Below are positions 26,577 through 33,628 of a stretch of DNA of 64,000 nt, piece after piece. Origin of the DNA: Fimbriimonas ginsengisoli (lineage in GTDB: Bacteria; Armatimonadota; Fimbriimonadia; Fimbriimonadales; Fimbriimonadaceae); NCBI GenBank assembly GCA_016179045.1, contig JACOSL010000062.1, forward strand, positions 1 to 64,000. Direction: 5' to 3'. Positions within the stretch are counted from its first letter, which is position 1. Every line of letters starts with the position of its first letter. The position numbers and the translations under genes are program-made. Under the pieces are notes generated by a model. The model had not been told where the DNA came from, did no database searches, and saw nothing but the letters and a program-made list of their open reading frames with translations.

Positions 26577-27149
26577 ATGAAGAACTCAACCCGCATCGCA
26601 CTGCTCGCCATTGGGCTTGCCGCTATCGCATCCGTCGGCGGCTGGAAATCGCTCCGCAGAACCTTCGTGAACGCCATCACCGACGCAGAGGTGAAGAGCA
26701 TGCCTGGCGATACGCCTGGCACGCCAACCAGGTTCGCCTTTTCACGGGAATTCTCCCTGGGCCTGGCGCCTGGCTCTTTCTCGTCCGGCGCGTTCATGCA
26801 TGTTGTGGGCGCGTCCGAGATTCGGATCCAAACGGTGACCGTTGACTGCTCCCTTCCCGTCGGCCAATCGCCGTCGCTCACTATTATTCTTTTCGCAGAT
26901 CAGGAGGGCCAGCATCACATCGCGATGCAGCAGCAAGGCTACTTTACGCAGGGGGGCACCCTGTTCGTCCATTGGGTCGGCACCCACGAGGTGTCTATCT
27001 GGGCGAGAAGCGGGGTTTTCAACCCCGCCGATGTCTTCGCCTCGGTACTGTTCTTGCGAGAAGGCGGCAGTACGGGCGCAACCGGTGGCAACGTGACTAT
27101 CACCGGCTACGCGACGCCTTTGCCGCCGCCAATCGACATAACCCCTTGA
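26577..27149 (+). CDS. Secreted protein of unknown function
   Basis: The 190-residue product has an N-terminal hydrophobic signal (IALLAIGLAAIASVGGW) and then a strand-rich body without recognisable motifs. There is a Gly-rich stretch near the end (REGGSTGATGGNVTITG) and a Pro-rich C-terminus. The start is well supported: gaggaggat lies 7 bases before the ATG. A -10-like tacaat occurs upstream in the 190-base gap after the RNase H gene. I do not recognise a family. The rapidly changing composition suggests a lineage-specific secreted or surface protein. Confidence 0.6.
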   Translation: MKNSTRIALLAIGLAAIASVGGWKSLRRTFVNAITDAEVKSMPGDTPGTPTRFAFSREFSLGLAPGSFSSGAFMHVVGASEIRIQTVTVDCSLPVGQSPSLTIILFADQEGQHHIAMQQQGYFTQGGTLFVHWVGTHEVSIWARSGVFNPADVFASVLFLREGGSTGATGGNVTITGYATPLPPPIDITP

Positions 27150-27251
27150 TCGTGGAATGGGCATCGGAACTGAGGCGCTCGCTGAAAGCAGCGATGCTCG
27201 TGAAGGCCAGTCGTCTGCGAGCACGGGCGACGGTGCCCGTTGCCTCCGCGG

Positions 27252-27581
27252 CTAGTGCACCTTGTTGCGCGCGTAGTCCGCACTGCGCTGAACCCAGATC
27301 GTGAAGGTGTCGTAGTTGTCGAGCACCTCGCGCGGCATCTTCACGTACTGGGGCATCGGGTCCGCGTTCGGGTCCGGCCGAAGCGGCGAAGCACCCGGGA
27401 TCGACATCGCCTGCGCGAGGTCGTCCGGAGACAGCTTGAGCCCGATCTCCTCGTCGTAGAGATAGGCGAACATCTTTTCGCCCGTGTAGATGCCCATGCC
27501 CGCGAACATGCGCCGCGCGCGAACGTCGAAGGCCTCGGCGGCCCGCATCATCTGCTCATATCGAAGCGGTCGATAAACCAT
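27252..27581 (-). CDS. TfoX/Sxy N-terminal domain protein
   Basis: The 109-residue product fits the stand-alone TfoX N-terminal domain: ARRMFAGMGIYTGEKMFAYLYDEEIGLKLS, then a C-terminal helical part with YDTFTIWVQRSADYARNK. In Haemophilus and E. coli the full protein (Sxy/TfoX) promotes CRP-dependent competence gene expression. Short single-domain relatives are common and mostly uncharacterised. I chose the ATG at 27581 since upstream residues do not look conserved; the frame continues to 27743 and overlaps the polA start. It is transcribed divergently from polA. A role in competence is not shown. Confidence 0.68.
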   Translation of the reverse strand: MVYRPLRYEQMMRAAEAFDVRARRMFAGMGIYTGEKMFAYLYDEEIGLKLSPDDLAQAMSIPGASPLRPDPNADPMPQYVKMPREVLDNYDTFTIWVQRSADYARNKVH

Positions 27582-27729
27582 CTGGTCCAAGACCCGCAAT
27601 GCAATTGGAGGTGGCTCACGGCCAACCTCCGCCGCGGCTGCCCATATTTTACCTTGGGCGCGGGCACATCGGCCATTTCGACGCAGACGGCGGGACTTCC
27701 TTCCGTTCGCCGCGGCATCGGGCGCTGGG

Positions 27730-27735
27730 TACTGT
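27730..27735 (+). promoter_or_regulatory. Candidate -10 box for a leaderless polA message
   Basis: tactgt (TANNNT) ends six bases before the polA ATG, and no Shine-Dalgarno is present. No clear -35 is seen. Confidence 0.3.
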
Positions 27736-27741
27736 AACCGC

Positions 27742-30357
27742 ATGCAACCCAGGCGGCTGGTGGTGATCGACGGCTACAGCCTGCTTTACCGGGCGTTCTT
27801 TGCCACTCGCTTCCTCAGCACCGCCGACGGAAGGCCGACCAACGCGCTGCACGGCTTCACCAGCATGTTGTTCCTGCTGCTCGAAAACGTCCGGCCCGAC
27901 GCGATCGTTGTCGCCCTCGACGCTCCCGGCAAGACCTTCCGCCATGCCGAATACGCCGAATACAAGGGCACCCGCAAGGAAACCGCGGACGAACTCAAAG
28001 TGCAACTACCGGTCGCCCGCGAATTGATCGCCGCCCTCGGAATCCCCTCGATCGAGCTAACCGGGTTTGAAGCGGACGACATCGTCGGCACGATCAGCCG
28101 GCTCGGCGAAGAGAACGGCTATCTCACCACCATCGTCACCGGCGATCTCGACGCCCTGCAGTTGGTGGACCCCGCCGTCTCGGTCCTGACCATGAAGCAA
28201 GGCGTCTCCGAGACGATCACCTACGACGGAGCGGGCGTCCAGGCGCGGTACGGCTTCGGGCCGACGCTCATTCCGGACTATAAGGCGATCGTCGGCGATG
28301 CAAGCGACAACATTCCCGGCGTGCCCGGCATTGGGGCCAAGGGCGCTTCCGAGTTGCTCCAGCGCTTCGGCTCGATCGAAGCGATTCTCGACCACTTCGC
28401 CGAGCTCGAACCCAAGTTCCAGAAGCGCATCGAGGGCAACGAGGCGCAGATGCGCCAGTCGAAGTGGCTCGCAACGATCGATCGCGCAGCGCCCGTCAGC
28501 TACGACTTCCAGCCGTTCGTGCTCAGCCCCGACCAGCTCGAGGCCGCCAAAGCGATGTTTACTTGGCTCGAGTTCAGGAGTCATCTGCGCCGGGCCGACC
28601 AAGTTTTCGGGCGGTATCTGGTAGGGCAGGACCGCACGGCGACGTCGGTCGAGGTCGAGAGCGAGGCGCTCCAAGTTCGGAGCCAGGCGGCTGCCGGCGC
28701 CGCGGAACTGAGCTCGTTCGTCGGCGATGCCCCTTTCGCCCTCATCCTCGCAACCGCACCAACCCAAGACCTGTTCGAAGAGACCGGGCGTCGCGGGTAC
28801 GTCGCCCGAGGCCTCGAGGTGCGCGAGGCATCGGAGCAAGACGCCCTGGAGCTGCTCAGCAGGAAGGCGGCCCAGGCGATCCTGCACGACTCCAAGCCCC
28901 TCTATCGCAAACTTCCTCCGGGCACACCGGCGCCAAAGTTCGATACCGCGCTCGCCGGCTTCGTGCTTCAATCCGGCCGCTCCGCCTATGCCCTCCCCGA
29001 CCTGATCCAGGGCTACCTCGACCACGCCCCGCCCCAAAAGCCGGAGGAGATGGCGGCCGCTTTGTTCCTCCTCGAACCCGCCCTCAGCGATCGCCTCGAG
29101 AAGGAGGGGCAAACCCGCATCCTGAGCGAAATCGAGGTCCCGCTCATCCCGATCCTCGCCGAAATGGAGCAGATTGGGGTCTGCGTCTCGCGGGACATGC
29201 TGCGCGAGTTCTCAAAAGAGCTGGAAGTCGCCATCGGGCGGAGTGCACTGCTCATATACGAACTGGCGGGCCAAGAATTCCTCATCGGCTCGCCCAAACA
29301 GCTCGGCGAGGTGCTCTTCGTCAAGCTCGGCATCCCCAACAAGGAAAAGACCAAGATCGGGTTTGCCACCGGGGTCGAGGTGCTGCAGGAGCTTGCCGCC
29401 GAGTACCCGATCTGCGGCGAGGTGCTCAATTGGCGCGAATTGAGCAAGCTGAAGTCCACCTACGCCGACGCCCTCGAGCGGCTGATCGCCGCCGATGGGC
29501 GGATTCATACGACCTACAACCAGGCGGGGGCGGCGACCGGCCGACTCTCGTCCAACGACCCCAATTTGCAGAACATCCCGATCCGCACGGAGCTTGGCCG
29601 CTCGATCCGCCGCGCGTTCGTGGCGGGCGAGGGCTACCGCCTCGCCTCATTCGATTATTCGCAGGTCGAACTGCGCATCCTCGCCCATCTGTGCCGTGAC
29701 GAGGCGCTCGTGCGGGCATTTGAGGAGAAGGAGGACGTGCACACCGTTACCGCCCGCCAGATGTTCGCGATCGGAGAGGGCGAGGCGACTAAAGAGCAGC
29801 GCCGCCTGGCGAAGATGCTCAACTATGCGGTGCTCTACGGCGTGACCGACTATGGCCTCGCTCCCCAACTTGGCCCCGGATTTTCGGTGGCTGACGCGCG
29901 CTCTCTTATCGAGCGCTATTTCGAGCGCTTTCCGAAGGTGAAGGAGTACGTGAACGGCATAGTCGCCGAGGCGCGGAGCAAGGGCTTTACGACCACACTT
30001 CTCGGGCGGCGGCGCTACTTCCCCGACATCCACGCCGCCAAGATCAACGAGCGGCGCTACGCCGAGCGCCAGGCGATCAACGCGCCGATCCAAGGCGCGG
30101 CCGCCGACATGATCAAGCTCGCGATGATCCATGTGCGGCGCTTGCTTGGTGGTTCGCGGTCTCGGATGATTCTTAATGTGCACGACGAACTGGTGTTCGA
30201 ACTTGCCGATGGCGACGATGGCCTGATCGAGCCGATCCGCCACGCGATGGAGGCGGCTATGCCGCTCGACGTGCCCGTCGAGGTCGATGCGAAGGTCGGC
30301 TTCGACTGGAACGAAATGACTCCGGTCGTCGCCAATGGCACGCTCGTTTCGCGTTAG
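27742..30357 (+). CDS. polA: DNA polymerase I
   Basis: The 871-residue product is full-length Pol I. The 5' nuclease domain (about 1-290) has FEADDIVGT, TGDLDALQLV and DNIPGVPGIGAKGA. The polymerase domain has motif A DYSQVELRILAHL, the O-helix RRLAKMLNYAVLYGV, and motif C VHDELVFE. The middle domain of about 290 residues lacks the Asp-x-Glu and other metal-binding acids of a working 3'-5' exonuclease, as in Taq polymerase, so proofreading is probably absent. It fills gaps in repair and removes Okazaki primers. The ATG at 27742 begins QPRRLVVIDGYSLLYRAFF, the usual family start. A hairpin lies 46 bases after the stop. Confidence 0.95.
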   Translation: MQPRRLVVIDGYSLLYRAFFATRFLSTADGRPTNALHGFTSMLFLLLENVRPDAIVVALDAPGKTFRHAEYAEYKGTRKETADELKVQLPVARELIAALGIPSIELTGFEADDIVGTISRLGEENGYLTTIVTGDLDALQLVDPAVSVLTMKQGVSETITYDGAGVQARYGFGPTLIPDYKAIVGDASDNIPGVPGIGAKGASELLQRFGSIEAILDHFAELEPKFQKRIEGNEAQMRQSKWLATIDRAAPVSYDFQPFVLSPDQLEAAKAMFTWLEFRSHLRRADQVFGRYLVGQDRTATSVEVESEALQVRSQAAAGAAELSSFVGDAPFALILATAPTQDLFEETGRRGYVARGLEVREASEQDALELLSRKAAQAILHDSKPLYRKLPPGTPAPKFDTALAGFVLQSGRSAYALPDLIQGYLDHAPPQKPEEMAAALFLLEPALSDRLEKEGQTRILSEIEVPLIPILAEMEQIGVCVSRDMLREFSKELEVAIGRSALLIYELAGQEFLIGSPKQLGEVLFVKLGIPNKEKTKIGFATGVEVLQELAAEYPICGEVLNWRELSKLKSTYADALERLIAADGRIHTTYNQAGAATGRLSSNDPNLQNIPIRTELGRSIRRAFVAGEGYRLASFDYSQVELRILAHLCRDEALVRAFEEKEDVHTVTARQMFAIGEGEATKEQRRLAKMLNYAVLYGVTDYGLAPQLGPGFSVADARSLIERYFERFPKVKEYVNGIVAEARSKGFTTTLLGRRRYFPDIHAAKINERRYAERQAINAPIQGAAADMIKLAMIHVRRLLGGSRSRMILNVHDELVFELADGDDGLIEPIRHAMEAAMPLDVPVEVDAKVGFDWNEMTPVVANGTLVSR

Positions 30358-30402
30358 GCGAAGGGTTACAGTCGGGGCTTTTCATCTTGCTCACTGCTTC
30401 CA

Positions 30403-30425
30403 GGGAACGCCAATGATGGCGTCCC
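30403..30425 (+). terminator. Hairpin after polA, possible terminator or REP element
   Basis: acgcca and tggcgt pair around a 4-base loop and are extended by ggg/ccc across one unpaired base. There is no T-run, so this may be a repeat element rather than an intrinsic terminator. Confidence 0.35.
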
Positions 30426-30507
30426 GCAAAAATACGGCGAGCGAGACCGGGGACGGGGCGAGCGAGCCAAAGAGAAAAGAGCAACCCTGCCTCCCTGCAC
30501 GCCGCTT

Positions 30508-30612
30508 CGCTCCGGCAGGCGTGACGGCGGGGTCGGTGAGGCTCGGCCGACCTGCGCGCCGCTCCTGTCCGCCGCCAGGCTCCGGCAGGAGGGTCGCTCC
30601 GGCAGGCGTGAC
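30508..30612 (+). repeat. Direct repeats of cgctccggcaggcgtgac
   Basis: Two 18-base copies at about 30508-30525 and 30595-30612, with a shorter relative (ggctccggcagg) between them. Confidence 0.6.
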
Positions 30613-30748
30613 CGGGGGTGGCGCTCCGCCGCAGGTGGAGGGTGAAGAGCTGCGGCCACTGCGCCTAGATCACCCCCTCTTGCCTGAGTTCCGACGGATC
30701 GTCACTCAGGCTTTCTCCCCCCTCGAGGGGGAGATGGTCCGGACCCCA

Positions 30749-30782
30749 GCCAAGCAAAGCCACCGCAAAGCCAAGCAAAGCC
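30749..30782 (-). repeat. Reverse copy of the ggctttgc(gt/tt)ggc repeat
   Basis: Reads gccaagcaaagccaccgcaaag on the plus strand, so the family motif ggctttgcggtggctttgc is on the minus strand. It lies about 50 bases before the HtrA-like gene. Confidence 0.5.
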
Positions 30783-30831
30783 CCCCGCCGGCAACCGCCG
30801 ACGCCCAAACATGCGTTTATTCCCTTTAGAC

Positions 30832-31974
30832 ATGAAGCAAGCAAGTTTCCTCATCATCGCTGCCGCCGCGTTCGTCGGCGTCATGGGCGCCCTCCAGATC
30901 GACCGGTGGCTGCACCGGCCCGTCGAGCTCGCCGAACCCAAGGGCGGCATGGGCGCGGTGATGCCGATCGAGTTCGATACGAGTTCGCCCGCGGGCGCCG
31001 ACTTCCGCGCGCCCGCCCACCGCGTCCTGCCCTCGGTGGTCGCGGTGGACCGCTTCGATGCCTTCGAGCGGTTCGGCGACGGCCAGCAGGTGGTTCAGGA
31101 AACCGGCCAAGGCTCGGGCGTCATCGTGAACGAGGACGGCACCATCGTGACCAACAACCATGTGGTCTCGGGCGCGGCGGCCGTTCGCGTGCGGCTTAGC
31201 GACAAGCGAACTTTTCGGGCCAAGGTAGTCGGCACCGATCCGCGCTCCGATCTCGCCGTGCTCAAGATCGACGCCCCTGACCTGAAGCCTATCGATCTCG
31301 GTGACAGTTCCAAGATCGAGGTCGGCCAGTGGGTGATCGCGGTCGGCAACCCGCTCGGCTACGCGGGCACGGTCAGCGTGGGCGTAGTCAGCAGCCTCGG
31401 GCGAAACCTCATGGCCGCCTCCGGGCGGCAGGCTTCGTACCTGGTCGATGCAATCCAGACCGACGCCGCGATCAACGCGGGCAACTCGGGCGGCGCCCTC
31501 GCCGACGCTCAGGGCCGCCTAATCGGCATCAATTCGGCGATCGCGAGCACGTCGGGCGGCAGCATAGGCATCGGCTTCGCCATCCCGGTCAACCGGGTGC
31601 GCCGGGTCGTGAACGACATCCTTAAATTGGGCTACGCCCGCCATGGCGGGCTTGGGGTGCGCTTCGAGCCGCGCTACGACGGAGTGCTAGCGCTGGAGCG
31701 GGCGCGCCAATCGCTAGCCGAAATCGCAGGCGCGACGCCTCCCGATCACGGCATCATCGTCGAGGACGTGGACGGCGGCGGCAGCGCCGAGCAGGCGGGG
31801 GTCGGCCGCTACGACGTGCTGCTAGCACTCGACGGGCAGGCGCTGGACGATTCGCTCGTCCTCAATCAGCTTCTCAGCAGCAGGCTTCCTGGCGAAAAAG
31901 TCTCGCTCAAGTTTTGGCATAAAGGGCAGATCAAGGCGGCTACCCTTTCCTTGCAAGAAATTGGGCGGCAGTGA
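30832..31974 (+). CDS. HtrA/DegP-like S1C serine protease
   Basis: The product is about 380 residues. One N-terminal membrane segment (ASFLIIAAAAFVGVMGALQ) anchors it with the protease outside. The chymotrypsin-like triad is visible: His in VTNNHVVSG, Asp in SDLAVLKID, Ser in INAGNSGGALAD. One C-terminal PDZ domain follows (HGIIVEDVDGGGSAEQAGVGRYDVLLALDGQ). Such proteins degrade or refold misfolded envelope proteins; the single PDZ and membrane anchor resemble DegS or Gram-positive HtrA. I chose the ATG at 30832; an ATG at 30811 adds seven residues. The gap before it is full of repeats and no promoter is clear. Confidence 0.88.
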   Translation: MKQASFLIIAAAAFVGVMGALQIDRWLHRPVELAEPKGGMGAVMPIEFDTSSPAGADFRAPAHRVLPSVVAVDRFDAFERFGDGQQVVQETGQGSGVIVNEDGTIVTNNHVVSGAAAVRVRLSDKRTFRAKVVGTDPRSDLAVLKIDAPDLKPIDLGDSSKIEVGQWVIAVGNPLGYAGTVSVGVVSSLGRNLMAASGRQASYLVDAIQTDAAINAGNSGGALADAQGRLIGINSAIASTSGGSIGIGFAIPVNRVRRVVNDILKLGYARHGGLGVRFEPRYDGVLALERARQSLAEIAGATPPDHGIIVEDVDGGGSAEQAGVGRYDVLLALDGQALDDSLVLNQLLSSRLPGEKVSLKFWHKGQIKAATLSLQEIGRQ

Positions 31975-32040
31975 AGCAAACGGGTTGGACGATCACGTCA
32001 AACTAAGTGGGAGCCCGCTCCCGCCGCTCTTTGTAGACCG

Positions 32041-33618
32041 ATGTCGCCTCTGAACGCCGATGGCCTCGCGCAGTTCCTTGAAGTGCTGCCGGGAGTGGTG
32101 CGTGAGCGCCTCGAGCGCAGCGAGGCCATCGAGGACCTCGTCGAAGTCGTGCTCGACTACGGCCGCGCCGCCGAAGCGCGCTATTACGGAGACCGGGTCG
32201 AGCGCATGGACGACGTGATCGTCTCCGAGCACGACATCGAGTTCGTGGGCAAGTCGATCGGCGAGTTCGGCAGCGACAACCGCGCGGGCATCGAGCGCAC
32301 GCTCCACCGCATCAGCGCAATCCGCAACCGCAGGGGCAAGATAATCGGCCTCACGTGCCGCGTCGGGAGGGCGATGGAAGGCACGATCGACATCATCGAC
32401 GACATCGTGCGCTCCGGCAAGTCGCTTCTTCTGCTCGGCAAGCCTGGCATCGGTAAGACCACGAAGCTGCGCGAAGTGGCAAGAGTGCTGGCGGACGAGG
32501 TCGGCAAGCGCGTGGTGATCGTCGATACGTCCAATGAAATCGCGGGCGACGGCGACGTGCCCCATCCCGGCATCGGCACGGCTCGCCGCATGCAGGTGCG
32601 GGTGGCGGCCGAGCAGCATGGCGTGATGATCGAGGCGGTGGAAAACCACATGCCCGAGGTGATCGTGATCGACGAGATCGGCACCGAGCAGGAAGCGGGC
32701 GCCGCGCGCACCATCGCCGAGCGGGGCGTGCAACTCGTAGGAACCGCCCACGGCCAAACGCTCGAGAATCTGATGCTAAACCCAACCCTTTGCGATTTGG
32801 TCGGGGGCATCCAAGCGGTCACCCTTTCCGATGCGGAAGCCGCTCGGCGCGGCACGCAAAAGACGGTTCTCGAACGTAAGGCGCCCCCCACTTTCGATGC
32901 GGTGATCGAACTCATCGACTACGACCGCCTAGCCGTGCACCACAACGTCCAGAAGACGGTGGACTCGATCCTGCGCGGCATCCCGCCCAGGCCCGAGATT
33001 CGGGTGCGCACGCACGAGGGCAAGGTCGAGGTTGTGCAGGCGGAGCAGGGTTTGGAAGCGGGCGAGCCGACATTCGCGCAGCGGTTCCCCGCTATGGGCC
33101 GGGCGGAGCCGGCCGAAAGCGAAAACGGCTCGAACGGGGAAAGGCATAACCACCCGATTCGCATCTATCCGTACGGAATCGCACGAACCCGCCTCGAGAG
33201 GGCGATCCGCGAAAAGCGCGCGCCCGCCATCGTCACCGGCGATCTCAGCCAAGCCGATGCGGTGATGGCGATCCGCTCGACCGTGCAGAGCCGCCCCCGC
33301 AAGCTGCGCGACCTCGCGGGCAGGCCCCTACCCACCGTGGTCGTCAAATCGAACACGTTCACCCAGATCGCAGACGCCGTCGATCAGATTCTAAGGGGAG
33401 CGCAAGAGGGCGCGGTGGCCGAGGACGAGGCGGTGGAGGAAGTGCTCTCCGCGATCGAGGCGGTCATGCAAACGGGCAAGCCTTTCGACCTCCGCCCCCA
33501 ACCCGCCCCCATCCGCAAGGTCCAGCACCGCATCTCCGAGGCGAGGCGGCTGGCGAGCGAGAGCGTGGGCGTGGACCCCGAACGCAGGCTGCGAATCCTT
33601 CCCACGCGTCTGGGCTAG
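32041..33618 (+). CDS. AAA ATPase of the Ycf45/SpoIIIAA-like, R3H-associated family
   Basis: The 525-residue product has an AAA-type core with Walker A GKPGIGKTTKLREVAR and Walker B VIVIDEIGTEQEA, plus GTAHGQTLENLMLNP. This is the SpoIIIAA-like/Ycf45 ATPase pattern found in cyanobacteria, plastids and Firmicutes. The C-terminal part (PYGIARTRLERAIREK, then TVQSRPRKLRDLA and VVVKSNTFTQIADAVDQIL) fits the nucleic-acid-binding R3H-associated region of that family. The cellular role is not established, although single-stranded nucleic acid handling is suspected. It is convergent with mutS, with stops 10 bases apart. Confidence 0.8.
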   Translation: MSPLNADGLAQFLEVLPGVVRERLERSEAIEDLVEVVLDYGRAAEARYYGDRVERMDDVIVSEHDIEFVGKSIGEFGSDNRAGIERTLHRISAIRNRRGKIIGLTCRVGRAMEGTIDIIDDIVRSGKSLLLLGKPGIGKTTKLREVARVLADEVGKRVVIVDTSNEIAGDGDVPHPGIGTARRMQVRVAAEQHGVMIEAVENHMPEVIVIDEIGTEQEAGAARTIAERGVQLVGTAHGQTLENLMLNPTLCDLVGGIQAVTLSDAEAARRGTQKTVLERKAPPTFDAVIELIDYDRLAVHHNVQKTVDSILRGIPPRPEIRVRTHEGKVEVVQAEQGLEAGEPTFAQRFPAMGRAEPAESENGSNGERHNHPIRIYPYGIARTRLERAIREKRAPAIVTGDLSQADAVMAIRSTVQSRPRKLRDLAGRPLPTVVVKSNTFTQIADAVDQILRGAQEGAVAEDEAVEEVLSAIEAVMQTGKPFDLRPQPAPIRKVQHRISEARRLASESVGVDPERRLRILPTRLG

Positions 33619-33628
33619 TTTCTTGTCG

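Larger units (their letters stand above)
30358..30831. other. Gene-free, repeat-rich region between polA and the HtrA-like gene
   Basis: No convincing gene is seen in these 474 bases. The region holds a strong hairpin (30403-30425), direct repeats of cgctccggcaggcgtgac at about 30508-30525 and 30595-30612 with a partial third copy near 30578, a C-run/G-run palindrome centred on ctcgag (30718-30731), and a reverse copy of the ggctttgcgtggc repeat (30749-30782). It looks like an accumulation of short mobile or REP-like elements. Confidence 0.55.

Noticed and set aside
30366-30659. 97-residue minus-strand open frame in the gene-free region
   Set aside because: It is built from the direct repeats and Pro/Arg/Ser-rich sequence; no start signal or conserved pattern.
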